This document shows, in pieces, positions 12,697 to 22,940 of a stretch of DNA of 64,000 bases. Origin of the DNA: Ceratodon purpureus (Eukaryota > Streptophyta > Bryopsida > Pseudoditrichales > Ditrichaceae); contig CM026426.1 in assembly GCA_014871385.1 (NCBI GenBank), forward strand, positions 49,215,263 through 49,279,262. Reading direction: 5' to 3'. Numbering within the stretch: the first letter of the stretch is position 1; every line of letters starts with the position of its first letter. The notes under the pieces were generated by a model. It had not been told where the DNA came from, made no database searches, and worked only from the letters and a program-made list of their open reading frames with translations. The position numbers and the translations under genes are program-made.

Positions 12697-14125
12697 ATGG
12701 CCGCCGCTGCGCCTCGGAAACAGGTGCCGCCGTTCTATGTGCCTCGCATGATCCACAAGTGGAAGAGGAGGGCGGATGAGATTTGGACGACCAAGACAGG
12801 GCTTGCGAAGTATTGGACGCTCATGGAGGGGAAGACTGACTTGGTTTTGTGCAACGAGTTTCTGCAGTCGATGCGGCAGAGGAGCAAGGATGAAGCATTT
12901 TGAGCAGGCATGGTGGGCAACGTGCTGGTCCACTATTCCAGTCGCTACCTTCATGCCTTTTTTGGGTGGGACGGCACAGGAGCCACGGAGTGGAGTCCAG
13001 CGTGCGTGCATCCTCGGCCTGACGTTGACACCTTGGTACAGCATCTCCCTTGCGCCCGGATGGTAGATACGATGTCTTTGCGTTGGAGAAAGTCTTGGTC
13101 GAACCATGGTTCTCACGGATGCAAGGCATCCTGAGCGAGGTCTTCTTCAAGAACGATTGCAACGGTATTACTCCCGATTAGCTCTAGCTTTTGTTCATGG
13201 CGGACCAAGGGGAAAAGATTAATTGGAGATTTCTGGTAGATGAGAACTTTCGAGTATAGCTACGAGGCCACCGGCGCTGGCCTGAGTATTCAAGTCCGAT
13301 TGGTCCCTTCCTCACGACGTACATTAACCATTTTTTGGCATCCAGCAACGCCATAATCGTCCACCTGCTATGGGATCCTTCATGGACATCCAGCGAGATT
13401 TAGCCATAGCCCCGCCTGCTGAAGCACCCCGGCCACATCCCAGCGCCAAACGCCAACGGGGGTTGGAGCTCTCAGCCGCAGAGATCATCCCCAAGGATTC
13501 TGCATGGGGGCCAAGGACAACAGAGATGCACAATCAAGCCACGGCAATCACGGCTACCATGACGGCGTTCTTATACTTGGCACACCAAACAGAACAAGAG
13601 AAGAAGGATTTGGCAGCGTCTTATCGAGAGCAAGAGGAGGGAGCGAAACGCAAGGCAGTGCAGGACCAAGCCAATCAGACATTGGAAGCCACTCGCACTG
13701 AATTCAGGCAGCAGCTAGAGGAGGCCCAGAGTACTCTCACCAATCTCCGCAACCACGTGGCCTGCCTCGAATTGGAGCTCACCAATGCCAAAGAGCAGGT
13801 GGACTTGATCACCAAGGAGAAGTCCTGGATGCAAGAGAAGATCCAAAAACTGGAGCAGCTGAATGAAGACTATCTGGCCCAGTACAAGAAGCTTGATGTC
13901 GAAAACGCTGCCCAAGTCCCACAGCCAACACAGTAGGAAGCAGAGTAGATACAGCAGGAGCGAAACAACATAGAGCAGATGAAGGAAACGTTTGTGGCAA
14001 ATAAAATTGGCTAGATTCATACCGCTACTCGCGCCATAGCCACCCAAACGTTTTGGCTGCTCTGCACGCAACCTCCACCGACCAAGGAGTTGACTCTAGA
14101 GTTTGTAGACCAATGCATTCGAATA
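12697..14125 (+). pseudogene. Retroelement extra ORF with coiled coil
   Basis: Downstream of integrase and in the same sense. It starts at an ATG (MAAAAPRKQVPPF), continues with a charged/aromatic region (HKWKRRADEIW, CNEFLQSMRQRSKDEAF), crosses several stops and frameshifts, and resumes as a clean 188-codon ORF (13,370-13,936). Most of that ORF is predicted coiled coil: regular Leu/Glu/Gln heptads from about residue 75 to 175. Coding character persists to LEFVDQCIRI near 14,125. Additional ORFs after integrase are known in some plant gypsy lineages (Tat/Ogre-type). I do not know this protein; a structural or gag-like accessory role is a guess. Confidence 0.6.
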
Positions 14126-14127
14126 TA

Positions 14128-14490
14128 AGCACTGATTGTATGGGTCATGCAAGGGTCCCAAGTATGCTAGTTTGATCAAATGTGATGGTTTGAGTCCTGT
14201 GCAGGTCCTATGTGATGGTTTGAGTCTTGTGATGGTTTGAGTCCATATGCAGATTCCATATTCATGAGACCTTGTGCAGGAACTAGAAGCAGAGTCCAGT
14301 ACAGGTTCTGTATGAGTCGTCTTGTGCAGGTTTGATGGAATGTGAGCACTGATTGTATGAGTTCGGTGCTAATTTGATGCAATTTGAGCACTAATTGTCC
14401 GAGACCTGTGCGGGTTCAATACAATGCAAGTTCTGAATGAATAGCTCTTACGTTGGGCTCGATCGGAGCACCGATTGTATGGGTGGTGAT
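14128..14490. repeat. Degenerate short repeats in the TE-X intron
   Basis: Repeated words such as GAGCACTGATTGTATG, TTTGAGTCCTGTGCAGG and ATGTGATGGTTTGAGTC recur in irregular order. A related piece (CTTGTGCAGGTTTCATAAGG) lies on the minus strand at about 8,175-8,200, beside the other breakpoint. Both sides therefore belong to one intron that the inversion split. Confidence 0.65.
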
Positions 14491-14660
14491 AACGCTGGTC
14501 CAATTGATATGACAACTTGATTTATATTTTTGTATCCCTACTGGTATGCCGTTCTTTGCATGTCGCAATCTTGTTTCTCTTTAGACTCAAGTAAGAGCTT
14601 ATCCAATCTGTGAGGCCGAGCATAGCATATGTTTGTTCTAACAAATGATATTGCATGCAG

Positions 14661-16844
14661 AATTGAATGGCGAGCCTTTGATTTTCGTCCTCAAGCTAAA
14701 CAAGGCTGAAATCATACGCAATTAGAAGTTGGAACGTGTCAGCATCACGATTATGAACCGAGCTCTTGACCCTTCTATGACTCCAACTGATCGCAGAGAC
14801 ATTGCCGTCCAGTCGGAGAGGGAAATTTTTCCCATCGCATCTTTCCAAGTCGTGAAAGAATTACACCAGGTTTTAAGTTGGGTATTCAGTAAAAGTCAAA
14901 TTCCAGCCTTGATAGCAGCTCAAAATTCGGGAGAAAAAGTGCACGTGCCAGAAGTCGGTGACTTCAACGTTGAATAGCACTTGTCTGCGGACATGAAAAC
15001 TATAAAATGTATGTACGGCCTTGCTCATGGTGCTAACTCTCAATTCTGTTGTATATATTGCAACCAATAGCGAGTAAAACCCATCATTGCGACGAAAGCT
15101 GGGTTCACAAGTACATTATCGGCAACCGCTAAAAAGTCTCCAACTTGGAGCGGTGGGCTGTTTTCCCAAGAGCATGGAGATCAACCTGTATCATTTAACA
15201 CTTCAAATTCGAGCAGATGGAAACCAATTTTGGACATACCACTTAGCTGTGTACATATCTGCACTTTACATGCTAGTAATAGGATTTGTGAGAAGATCTG
15301 CCACTTGCATTTTATGTACGCTTGGACAATTCGTGACAAGCAACAGCAAGTCGATACAATTCGCAATATGGAGCAGATTTTGTCTTCAACTGGAGCTCAC
15401 GGAGGTGATGTGAAGATCATGAAGGATGACGATTTATCAGGGAAGACCAATTCTATACCAAATAAGCCTTCTCTGAATGGATCTCATGTTTCAAAGATCT
15501 TCCAAGCAAGTTCAAGTTATCCAGCAGATAGAAGTGATAGAGTATGGAAACACCTCGTTAATGCTGAGAGGGATATCTCCAGCAACGGATCCAATCGAAG
15601 GACCAAGCTTGCTTTGTGGCAGGCCCTTGAGGATTTGCGGCTGTATTTCACAGGGTTGAGTCTCACTGTAGCTCAAAAACAGTCGTACAGAGGCTTGATT
15701 GAAAATTGGGGAAGGTTATATATCAAGGCGTTTGGAGAACAGCATGTGACTCATTACATGGTAAGTACTTTGTTCTATCCGATTTCTATCCGATTGTAGC
15801 CCTTCTTTGCAAACCTGAAAGGCATCTTTAAAGACTAAGTGCATACTACAGAAAATGATCAAGAAAAATTCAATGAATTGATGAGATGTAAAGAAACGTA
15901 GTAAGGTACTCTCACAGCATTAGAGGAATCATAAAACTGAGGAAGCTAGTCCCAGAACTCCAGATGACAAAACAATGATCTCTGGACTGGGCTTTAATAG
16001 CTTAGTGCGCAGCTTCTATGATTATGGGATGACTTTGGATCTCTTCAGAAATCAACAGAGTAGCTGCAATGACCAGAGCTTTCAAACAAATACATTTATT
16101 GATTAGAGTATGATCCAATGGATATAACATACAAATCCTAGTGCATGTTACGTGTTCTGCAAACCTGAACCACGGCAAAGTCGTTGAGAAGCTAAAAACT
16201 TGCATTGTAAGATTTTGAAAACTAGGGCTGCTTTTACAAATCTCCCAATAATCTTATATTTCACTAATCTAATTATAGAAATGGTATTGGAGCATGTCAT
16301 GGTGAAGCACACACCATGGTTCGTGGAAGAATATGGAAGTCTTTCACTGTGGTCTTGTCAAGGCATGGAGTATAGTCACCACGCTGCGAAAGCGGCGTAC
16401 CAAAGACACACACAAGACTCTGGAGGCAAGACAAGGAAAAGTCCTATATTGCAAACTTTCGAGCACTGGTATAGGATAATAGCTCATAGATTTTGAAATC
16501 AAAAGACAAAACAAGATCATGCTACGTCTTCTGCTGATGATCAAACTACAACCGATATTCTCAGAGCGATTGAACTGCAAAGAGAACGAGCTATCAACTC
16601 TAGTTCGAGAGCTCACACTCTTGAATGGATCACCCGATGTGAACAAGTGGGTAGCCGTTGGATTCCTAAATCGCAAAACCATGCCTTGTTTACAGAAGCC
16701 GAACAAGAAATTTCCAAGTTGATAGGATCTGATCCTCAAGATCTAGATTCATCCGTCCAAGGAGATCATGTTAATGGGCCAACTGACGACACCGAAGACG
16801 ACCTTGACGATCTTGCCCCCGAACTTCAATACTCAATCAATTAG
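14661..16844 (+). pseudogene. TE-X transposase-like gene, C-terminal half
   Basis: Coding begins after an acceptor (GCATGCAG) near 14,660 and runs as broken frames: DRRDIAVQSE, LSADMKTIKCMYGLAHGAN, then a CIYC metal-binding-like pair. A long block (15,230-15,757) ends GQ-free at YIKAFGEQHVTHYM, followed by donor GTAAGT. A second exon begins near 16,279 and gives VKHTPWFVEEYGSLSLW, QGMEYSHHAAKAAYQRHTQ and EHWYRIIAHR. An acidic tail (DDTEDDLDDLAPEL) ends at 16,844. The layout (HGAN/CxxC, H-Y-M then QG-E-x-SH) matches uncharacterised transposon proteins I have seen in lower plants and animals; the catalytic Asp/Glu set cannot be assigned by eye. At least two internal stops make it non-functional. 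Confidence 0.62.
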
Positions 16845-17249
16845 ACTTGTGAACAAGTTGAAGTTTAGTAGGTATGCATGCATCTCGAACCTGTATGTAT
16901 TTCTCATTCCGACAATTTACCTGGAGTACACATTCTCACATGTTATCAAATTGAATACGCAGCCTCCACTTTCAAGATGCGCCATGATTACAGCTATCAC
17001 AATCAGATATAGTCACTCCCACGACGGATCAGGTCCATCATACAGGGTTAATTCTTCACAAGTGAAATTAGAATCTAAACTCAAGTTGCAAGAACAAGTC
17101 AGTGATCAGAGTCAGCCTACAGCTGGTCTGGAGTTACTGCAAGTTTTTAGAATTGATCTGGAATGGGTATACAGTCCTTGGAAGAAATGTTCAAATTATG
17201 TTAATCATGTTGTGCAAGGATTAAGCTGATGCTAGAATGGAAGTCTGTT
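16845..17249. other. Convergent intergenic region of TE-X
   Basis: Lies between the 3' ends of the plus-strand transposase and the minus-strand second gene. No coding or RNA feature seen. Confidence 0.4.
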
Positions 17250-17761
17250 TGGGATCTGAATTAACTGGACTGTTGGGTATTCATTTTGTCAACATACCTT
17301 CCTGGTTGGTTCACCTTCCTTGACAATGTGCATGACAAAGTCATGCATGTCGTCATCACCAATGGCCACCAGAATCTCTTCTCGAAGAGTAGATAGAGGC
17401 CATGCCTCTCCAGCTTCAATTTCTTCTCTCCACTCGCCCATCTCACAAACAACCTTCAGTGTCCTGTGCACTTCAATTTGATCCATATTCTCCCAGAATC
17501 CGTCAACGAAGCGGGACCTATTATATTCAAACTTTGTATACAATATTGAACGTGCTACATGATAACGGTAGACCAACGTTCCAATGTCCACTGTACATCT
17601 GATAATGTCTACTCTCATCGAGACTTTACTTCCCCATCCTTCATCCATTAGGGACTCAAGGAGTGTTGTACTCGGATTTTTGAATATGGACATGGTTGGT
17701 TTTCTTTGAATGTTGTCAGCTACAACGAATAAATCAACCATAACGTGCACAGCTCCATAAC

Positions 17762-17940
17762 GTGCTTGTAACTGTACGTTTTCAATTTGCTTCAGCTTAT
17801 AGTCATTTGCTTCAGCTTCATTGTTGCATGTCGATGCACCTAGCCTTAATTTAGTCTTCGAAATTACACCATTGATTGAGCCCAGATAAAAAGCCTAGTG
17901 ATGTACTTGGCAGCTTTTTGATCTTCCTGTGGCCAATTTT
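17762..17940 (+). repeat. Perfect 179-bp inverted repeat, left arm
   Basis: Reverse complement of 18,536-18,714; every base agrees when I align the two. This arm keeps the coding orientation of the TE-X second gene, so it is likely the original. Confidence 0.92.
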
Positions 17941-18535
17941 TGCAAGTGGCCTATAATTGCAAATGGTTTATTCTGCTCCCTGTGGATGCTTTCATTGACA
18001 ACAAAATATCATTTCTAAACTTACTCCGAAATGCCTCAGATGTCGCCATATCCGGAAGCGGCCAATCAAGACTGTCCAGAGGTGGGAGCGGAATCGATAC
18101 AACTTGACCGTATCGTCCAGTTGCTTGTGGCAGAATATAAAACGCATTGTAGAAAAACAGGGATTCACCCAGAAGATCTTTATGGGTACGAATCCCCCTA
18201 GTGGCCTCTCCAATGTCTGCATGCACAACAACAATAATCCCTAGAATGCTGTTTGGATCAACGCAGTCTTCAAACTTTGAAGGATACAAATCTGCTCAAA
18301 CAACCACAAGTGCATTAAAATTTGAAAGGATGAGCTAACAAAACCCTAAATCCTCATAGATTCAACAGCATTACAATTTTTTTCAAATGAAGCTGAAGCT
18401 GAAGCAATATCCACAACATCAAGACAGGATCATATCCACAACATCAAGACACTCAGCAATTGACTCCCAAAACGGAGCTAGACAGAGAACAACATCATCA
18501 TCCCTACCACACAGGCACGTGATCAAAGGTGCTAG

Positions 18536-18714
18536 AAAATTGGCCACAGGAAGATCAAAAAGCTGCCAAGTACATCACTAGGCTTTTTATCTGGGCTCAA
18601 TCAATGGTGTAATTTCGAAGACTAAATTAAGGCTAGGTGCATCGACATGCAACAATGAAGCTGAAGCAAATGACTATAAGCTGAAGCAAATTGAAAACGT
18701 ACAGTTACAAGCAC
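18536..18714 (-). repeat. Perfect 179-bp inverted repeat, right arm
   Basis: Partner of 17,762-17,940 across a 595-bp spacer. It abuts the 3' side of an exon ending near 18,719, so it looks like an inserted inverted copy. Lack of any mismatch indicates a recent event or ongoing gene conversion. Confidence 0.92.
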
Positions 18715-20174
18715 CGTGAATCTGATTTGCTGCTGGATCAAGTTTGAGTTGCCGATACATGTAGGCGTGTTGGACTCGCACTTGAGACACCCTCAAGCCT
18801 TCAACTCGGAATTCTACAATACGTGCCTTGTATGCGCCACTTAAGCTCGTCCCGCCATATCTCTTGCTCTCTTGAGCATGTAGAACTCTTTCGCCAGGAT
18901 GGAGGCTAATCCAACTCCCCACTTCATACTTCGTGGGTATCCAATGATCTGAATCATCCTTTGAAGTGAAGAGAATCACACTTTGAATGGAGCTTGGAGG
19001 TCGCCGCATTCTGGTAGCTTGAGTTGTCACAATCTGGGAGAAGCAAGAGGGGTTTGTGAGTAAGAGTTAATGTGGTACGTGCTCAACATTGGTCTGTACT
19101 GATTCTTGAGGTGAAGCTTCGGTAGGAGCCATGACGTCTTTCTGTTAGCAATGGCAGAAGCAGTGCGACAGTGCATCAAACCAGACCCCAATATAGGTAG
19201 CAATCCAACATTGCTTTGTGATGACATTCAGGTTCTGGACTATTTAATGGCAACTCCAAATTTGACTTTCTTGAAAACGAAATCTTACATGTTCTAGAAG
19301 CCCTTCACTAATTGCTTGCAGTAAATGCAAAATGCTACCAACGCCTGAATAAGTGTTGAACCTACGCTCACCACCACAGCAATTATTATGGTCGACATGC
19401 GAGTGCGTGGCCTTCCGCTTCCCTGCTGGGAGCACTGTCTCTGGAGAGGCATTTGGAGACAGAGCAGGTGATTGAACTTGGAGCAAGTTTCGCAATTGCA
19501 CTGAATGCTTAATTTCCGTCTGCGAGTTCCTAAAAAAACAGAGAACAAGTTACAGTTAACACCAAAGCAACCATAACGAGCATGTTTCTTTACCGGTATT
19601 GCATGATTGACTCGTTCTGTGAAGAAGGTATGCGCAGTGCGGCGTAGAAAACGAAGTCTAAATCAAAGGCCCCACGACACTGTGGTGGAAAGAGAAGATG
19701 AAGACTCTCTGATCGCAGAGCCGCTGAAGGTCCACGGAAACCTAAATCTGCGGAGACGATTCTTTCTTGTGAAGCTGAGCAGATGGGCCGGCGCAAAGAT
19801 TTGCAATTACAAGAATTTTTTCACACCTCTGCAATCATGGCCATTGCCACATCTCGCCGTGAACAATGCGACAACAACGCCACTCGATTCACTCAATTCA
19901 TCTGGGCTGCAATACTGTTTCTTGGATAGGAAGCAGACGAAGCACAGATGATGAAGCTGTTGCGATGAACTACGCAAGAATAAAGAAAAATATGTAAAGA
20001 AACAGATCAGTGAAATACACGTGCCGTGCATTTATTGCCCTTCCATGGCAGGAGCAAATACACCAATAAGAACAGCTGCGTCCCTATTGGTGGGCACGTC
20101 CAGCTTTTCTGACAACTTCAAGATTCGGCCACTTGGGCAAATCATGGAATTATTTAAATGAAGAGTTTAAGGTC

Positions 20175-20208
20175 ACAGCCCACCCTTGCCCCCAGATTTT
20201 TTCTAATG
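20175..20208 (+). repeat. TE-X terminal inverted repeat, end A
   Basis: Read inward on the minus strand: CATTAGAAAAAATC, TGGGGGCA, then AGGGTGGGCTG. It pairs with end B at 10,306-10,339. Host sequence from 20,209 is the 3' part of gypsy RT on the minus strand. I see no clear target-site duplication: flanks are GATTGGACA on one side and CCTGCAACC on the other. Confidence 0.75.
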
Positions 20209-20284
20209 TGTCCAATCTTGGGGATAGTTATAACCAGCGCGGTTCAAGGCGGTAATGGGGGCAGTTATGTGAGCCAATTTCTTG
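20209..20284 (-). pseudogene. gypsy RT fragment between TE-X and the MULE
   Basis: 76 bp of RT thumb sequence stranded between two insertions. The minus frame reads AHITAPITALNRAG, the usual RT thumb pattern, and ends at DWT, where TE-X begins. It continues the RT block that stops at 21,870. Confidence 0.8.
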
Positions 20285-20293
20285 ATGTAAATG
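20285..20293. repeat. MULE target-site duplication ATGTAAATG (left)
   Basis: 9 bp, repeated exactly at 21,861-21,869. A 9-bp duplication is the hallmark of Mutator superfamily insertion. Confidence 0.9.
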
Positions 20294-20609
20294 GGGTCTC
20301 TCTATCTCTCCCCTACGAGCGTTGCACTTCCTTTATTCGAGGGCAGGGGCAGCCCCGTCGCTCCCGACCCTCCCACCGTCCCGACCCTCCCCGCGCCCGT
20401 CCCTGTCGAGCCCCTGTCCACGGTTCTCATCCGCCGTTCTCCCCTTCCCGCCCATTCTGCCACCCCCTCCCTCCGAAGCTCCTCTCCCCGCACTCGCTTT
20501 CCCGCACCTGCCCTCTCCCCGCAGCGCCGCTCCGCCCCTCGCCCTCGCACTATCCTCCTCAACGCCGCTCTGCTCCTCCCCTGCACCTCGCCCCTGCACC
20601 ACCGCTCCT
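20294..20609 (+). repeat. MULE left TIR
   Basis: About 316 bp, GC-rich with pyrimidine-rich top strand; reverse complement of 21,545-21,860 with about two differences. The ORFs found in it are composition artefacts. Confidence 0.9.
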
Positions 20610-21544
20610 CGCCGCGGAAAATAACATCTGAGCTGGAGTAAAATCTTCTTGAGTCGCAAGCTGTTCGCAGGTTTTTGACCAAGGAGCTCTAAAGAAAGCA
20701 ACCAAAACTTCTGATAAATAAATGCTGCTCTGCTGGTTCTGGATCTGCTTACAGAGGCATTCTCACAGCTGGATTGGGTATTGTGGTTACTGTGAAGCGA
20801 TTCAAGCACGACTCTGAGCTCTTGAGAGACCTGTTTGCAGAAGTAACCGCCATTGCTCCATCGATCTCGATAGAAGCACCCGTGAAGCACCTCATTATTC
20901 ACATGATCATAATGCTGGAATGCTGAGAAGGTCGACTGCTGGATGCTATGAATAATAAAATACTTAAATCCGTAGTACGTTGGTATTTTGAGATAATTAG
21001 CAACATACAAGAACTTTTAGTGGTCGATCACTTTCCAAAAACTTAAAGACAAGCGTTCCCTCTTCAGGACTTGTCTCTGAATAGGGAAAAATAAAACTAC
21101 GCTGGCGGACTAATGCACCAACTTTGTTGAACAGACAGTGATGTTCCGGTATCAGTTCGCTACATGTGGAGATCTGAGGCAGTGGAGCATGGTGACAAAG
21201 ATAGGGAAAGGTCGTGAGGGTTGCAAGAAGTTCCAAGAGAGTCCACTACATGCGAGACTACTCCATGCCTACGTCTTTAGTGTTTTGAGTCAAGGATGTT
21301 ATGTAGCTCAGTAACATCTGCAATCAAAAACTTCACTCGCAATTCTACCTTACTGCCACAAAGAAACCATCCTCTTATCTCGTTACTTCTTCTTTATTGA
21401 ATTTGTGGAATGAATACAACTCTCTTGAAAATTTTATGTGTATAGAATATGGGGTGTTTGAGTTGCTGCGGGGAGCCTTCAGGGTGGAGCTGAAGAGCAG
21501 GTGCAGAGGCGAAGAGCGGTGAAGCATGTACAAGGGCGAGGTGC

Positions 21545-21860
21545 AGGAGCGGTGGTGCAGGGGCGAGGTGCAGGGGAGGAGCGGAGCGGCGTTGAGGAGG
21601 AGAGTGCGAGGGCGAGGGGCGGAGCGGCGCTGCGGGGAGAGGGCAGGTGCGGGAAAGCGAGTGCGGGGAGAGGAGCTTCGGAGGGAGGGGGTGGCAGAAT
21701 GGGCGGGAAGGGGAGAACGGCGGATGAGAACCGTGGACAGGGGCTCGACAGGGACGGGCGCGGGGAGGGTCGGGACGGTGGGAGGGTCGGGAGCGACGGG
21801 GCTGCCCCTGCCCTCGAATAAAGGAAGTGCAACGCTCGTAGGGGAGAGATAGAGAGACCC
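21545..21860 (-). repeat. MULE right TIR
   Basis: Partner of the left TIR. Beside it at 21,500-21,545 is an extra short duplication of CACCTCGCCC-like words not shared with the left arm. Confidence 0.9.
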
Positions 21861-21869
21861 ATGTAAATG

Positions 21870-22932
21870 CGATTGAATTGTGCCAAGCCGAGGAGTCTTT
21901 GTACGCCCTTCTGGTTTACTGGGGGTGTCATATTAACAATGTCCTGAATTTTTTCGGGATCCGGTAACTTGCCATGTTTGCAGACAATGTACCCCAGTAT
22001 GATACCAGTAAAGAAAAGAAACATGCACTTGTCGGGGTTGAGGCTAACCCCGTTGGCCGTGCAGGCGTCAAAGATCTGTCGTAAGTGAGAAATATGGTCC
22101 TTCATGGATCCATAGACGGTACCATCATTGAGGTAAATACAAAAAAACCTTTTTAGAAAAGGTCGGAAGATGAGTTCCATGACCCTCGGGAACGTCATGG
22201 GTGCGTTTTTAGCCCCAAAGAGCATTCTTTCAAATTGATAGGGGCCCCATTCTATAGAGAATGTTGTCTTGTTTTTGTCTTGGTTGGCCATGACGACGTG
22301 ATAATATCCAGAGAAACAGACCAGGAATGAGTACATTTCGTGGCCGGCAACTTCATCGATGATTTCTTCCATATAGGGCAATGGATAATGATCCTTTTTG
22401 TGGCGGCATTGAGTTTACGGAAGTCGACACAGATTCGGAGCGTTCCATTCTTTTTGGGTATAATAACCATGGGCGATAACCATGGGGCTGAATCTACTGG
22501 TGAGATAAATTTGGCTTGCAACAGTTTATCTAATTTAGCATTGATACGCGTGACATAATTGGGATTCATTTGATATTGTCGTTGCTCTACGGGGTGGGCA
22601 TTGGGGACCAAATCTATCGTATGTTCAGCCAACCGACTTGGAATGCCTTTTAGGTCCTCGTGCCCCCATGCAAAGATATCGTGGTATTCATAAAAGAGCT
22701 GAATGGCTGCTTGTTTCAACTCGGCTGGGGCTTCAAAATTGATTTTAACGTATTTGGGGTTGTCCTTGGTGCCTAGGTTAACGAGTTCTACCTTATCTTT
22801 GGCGCCATGTGAGGAGTCATTGACTGTATGATTTTTTAAGGCCTGGGATGCTGGAAGGGCGTTCACTTCGACTGTTTCTTGGACTTCCTTGGTGAAATGC
22901 GCAGAAATATCGAATTTTTCTAGTTCTGGCAC
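21870..22932 (-). pseudogene. gypsy reverse transcriptase
   Basis: Minus-strand RT with the usual order: HTIDLVPNAHPVEQRQYQMN, KLLQAKFISPVDSAPWLSPM, IPKKNGTLRICVDFRKLNAAT, then after a one-base frameshift in an A-run near 22,400, PYMEEIIDEVAGHEMYSFL, GAKNAPMTFPRVM and LLGLAQFN. It copies element RNA into DNA. The catalytic YxDD box reads Y-L-N-D (Asn codon 22,127-22,129), a lethal change that could arise from a single G-to-A transition. The domain is cut at 21,870 by the MULE and continues at 20,284. Relatedness to non-chromoviral plant gypsy elements is my impression only. Confidence 0.93.
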
Positions 22933-22940
22933 CAGCCTGG

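Larger units (their letters stand above)
8140..14130. other. Inverted segment inside the nested element
   Basis: Within this interval retroelement sequence (10,340-14,125) is on the plus strand, whereas gag-PR-RT and the LTR signals are minus-oriented. Likewise the N-terminal half of the TE-X transposase (9,655-8,232) is minus while its C-terminal half (14,661-16,844) is plus. Flipping roughly 8,140-14,130 restores both genes at once and brings the TE-X ends into proper inverted orientation. The breakpoints are estimates: left between 7,857 and 8,200, right between about 14,090 and 14,150. Confidence 0.8.
17250..19830 (-). pseudogene. TE-X second gene, multi-exon, unknown
   Basis: Minus-strand exons converge on the transposase. 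Exon 1 (about 19,825-19,593) ends at TACCG|GTAAAG. Exon 2 starts after TTTTTTTAG at about 19,529 in the matching phase and is rich in Ser/Pro and basic residues; it ends at GTAAGA near 19,270. A further exon (about 19,045-18,719) reads YEVGSWISLHPGERVLHAQESKRYGG, then YKARIVEFRVEG, a beta-rich pattern loosely like BAH or other chromatin-reader folds (speculative). Exons below 18,300 read DCVDPNSILGIIVVVHADIGEA, then EAWPLSTLREEILVAIGDDD to a stop near 17,290. A perfect 179-bp inverted repeat interrupts it. Function unknown. Confidence 0.5.
20294..21860. mobile_element. Non-autonomous Mutator-like element (1,567 bp)
   Basis: Long TIRs of about 316 bp (20,294-20,609 and 21,545-21,860) begin GGGTCTCTCTATCTCTCCCC and are GC-rich, unlike the surroundings. 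I find about two mismatches between arms. The 9-bp duplication ATGTAAATG flanks it. There is no MURA-type transposase. The 935-bp core holds minus-strand reading frames at about 21,236-20,610 (for example FPYLCHHAPLPQIST, EEGTLVFKFLESDRPLKV) that could be a captured gene fragment, as in Pack-MULEs, but I cannot identify the donor. It splits the RT of the gypsy element. Near-identical TIRs make it younger than the LTR insertion. Confidence 0.92.

Noticed and set aside
10328..20208. A single simple inversion of 10.3-20.2 kb at the shared CATTAGAAAAAATC word as the cause of the flipped RNase H/integrase
   Set aside because: It would leave the transposase split on two strands and would not explain why similarity between the two ends continues inward (TGGGGGCA), which indicates transposon TIRs.
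20302..21852. Pro/Arg-rich ORFs on both strands of the MULE TIRs
   Set aside because: Overlapping frames on both strands with identical copies in both arms come from GC-rich composition of the TIRs.
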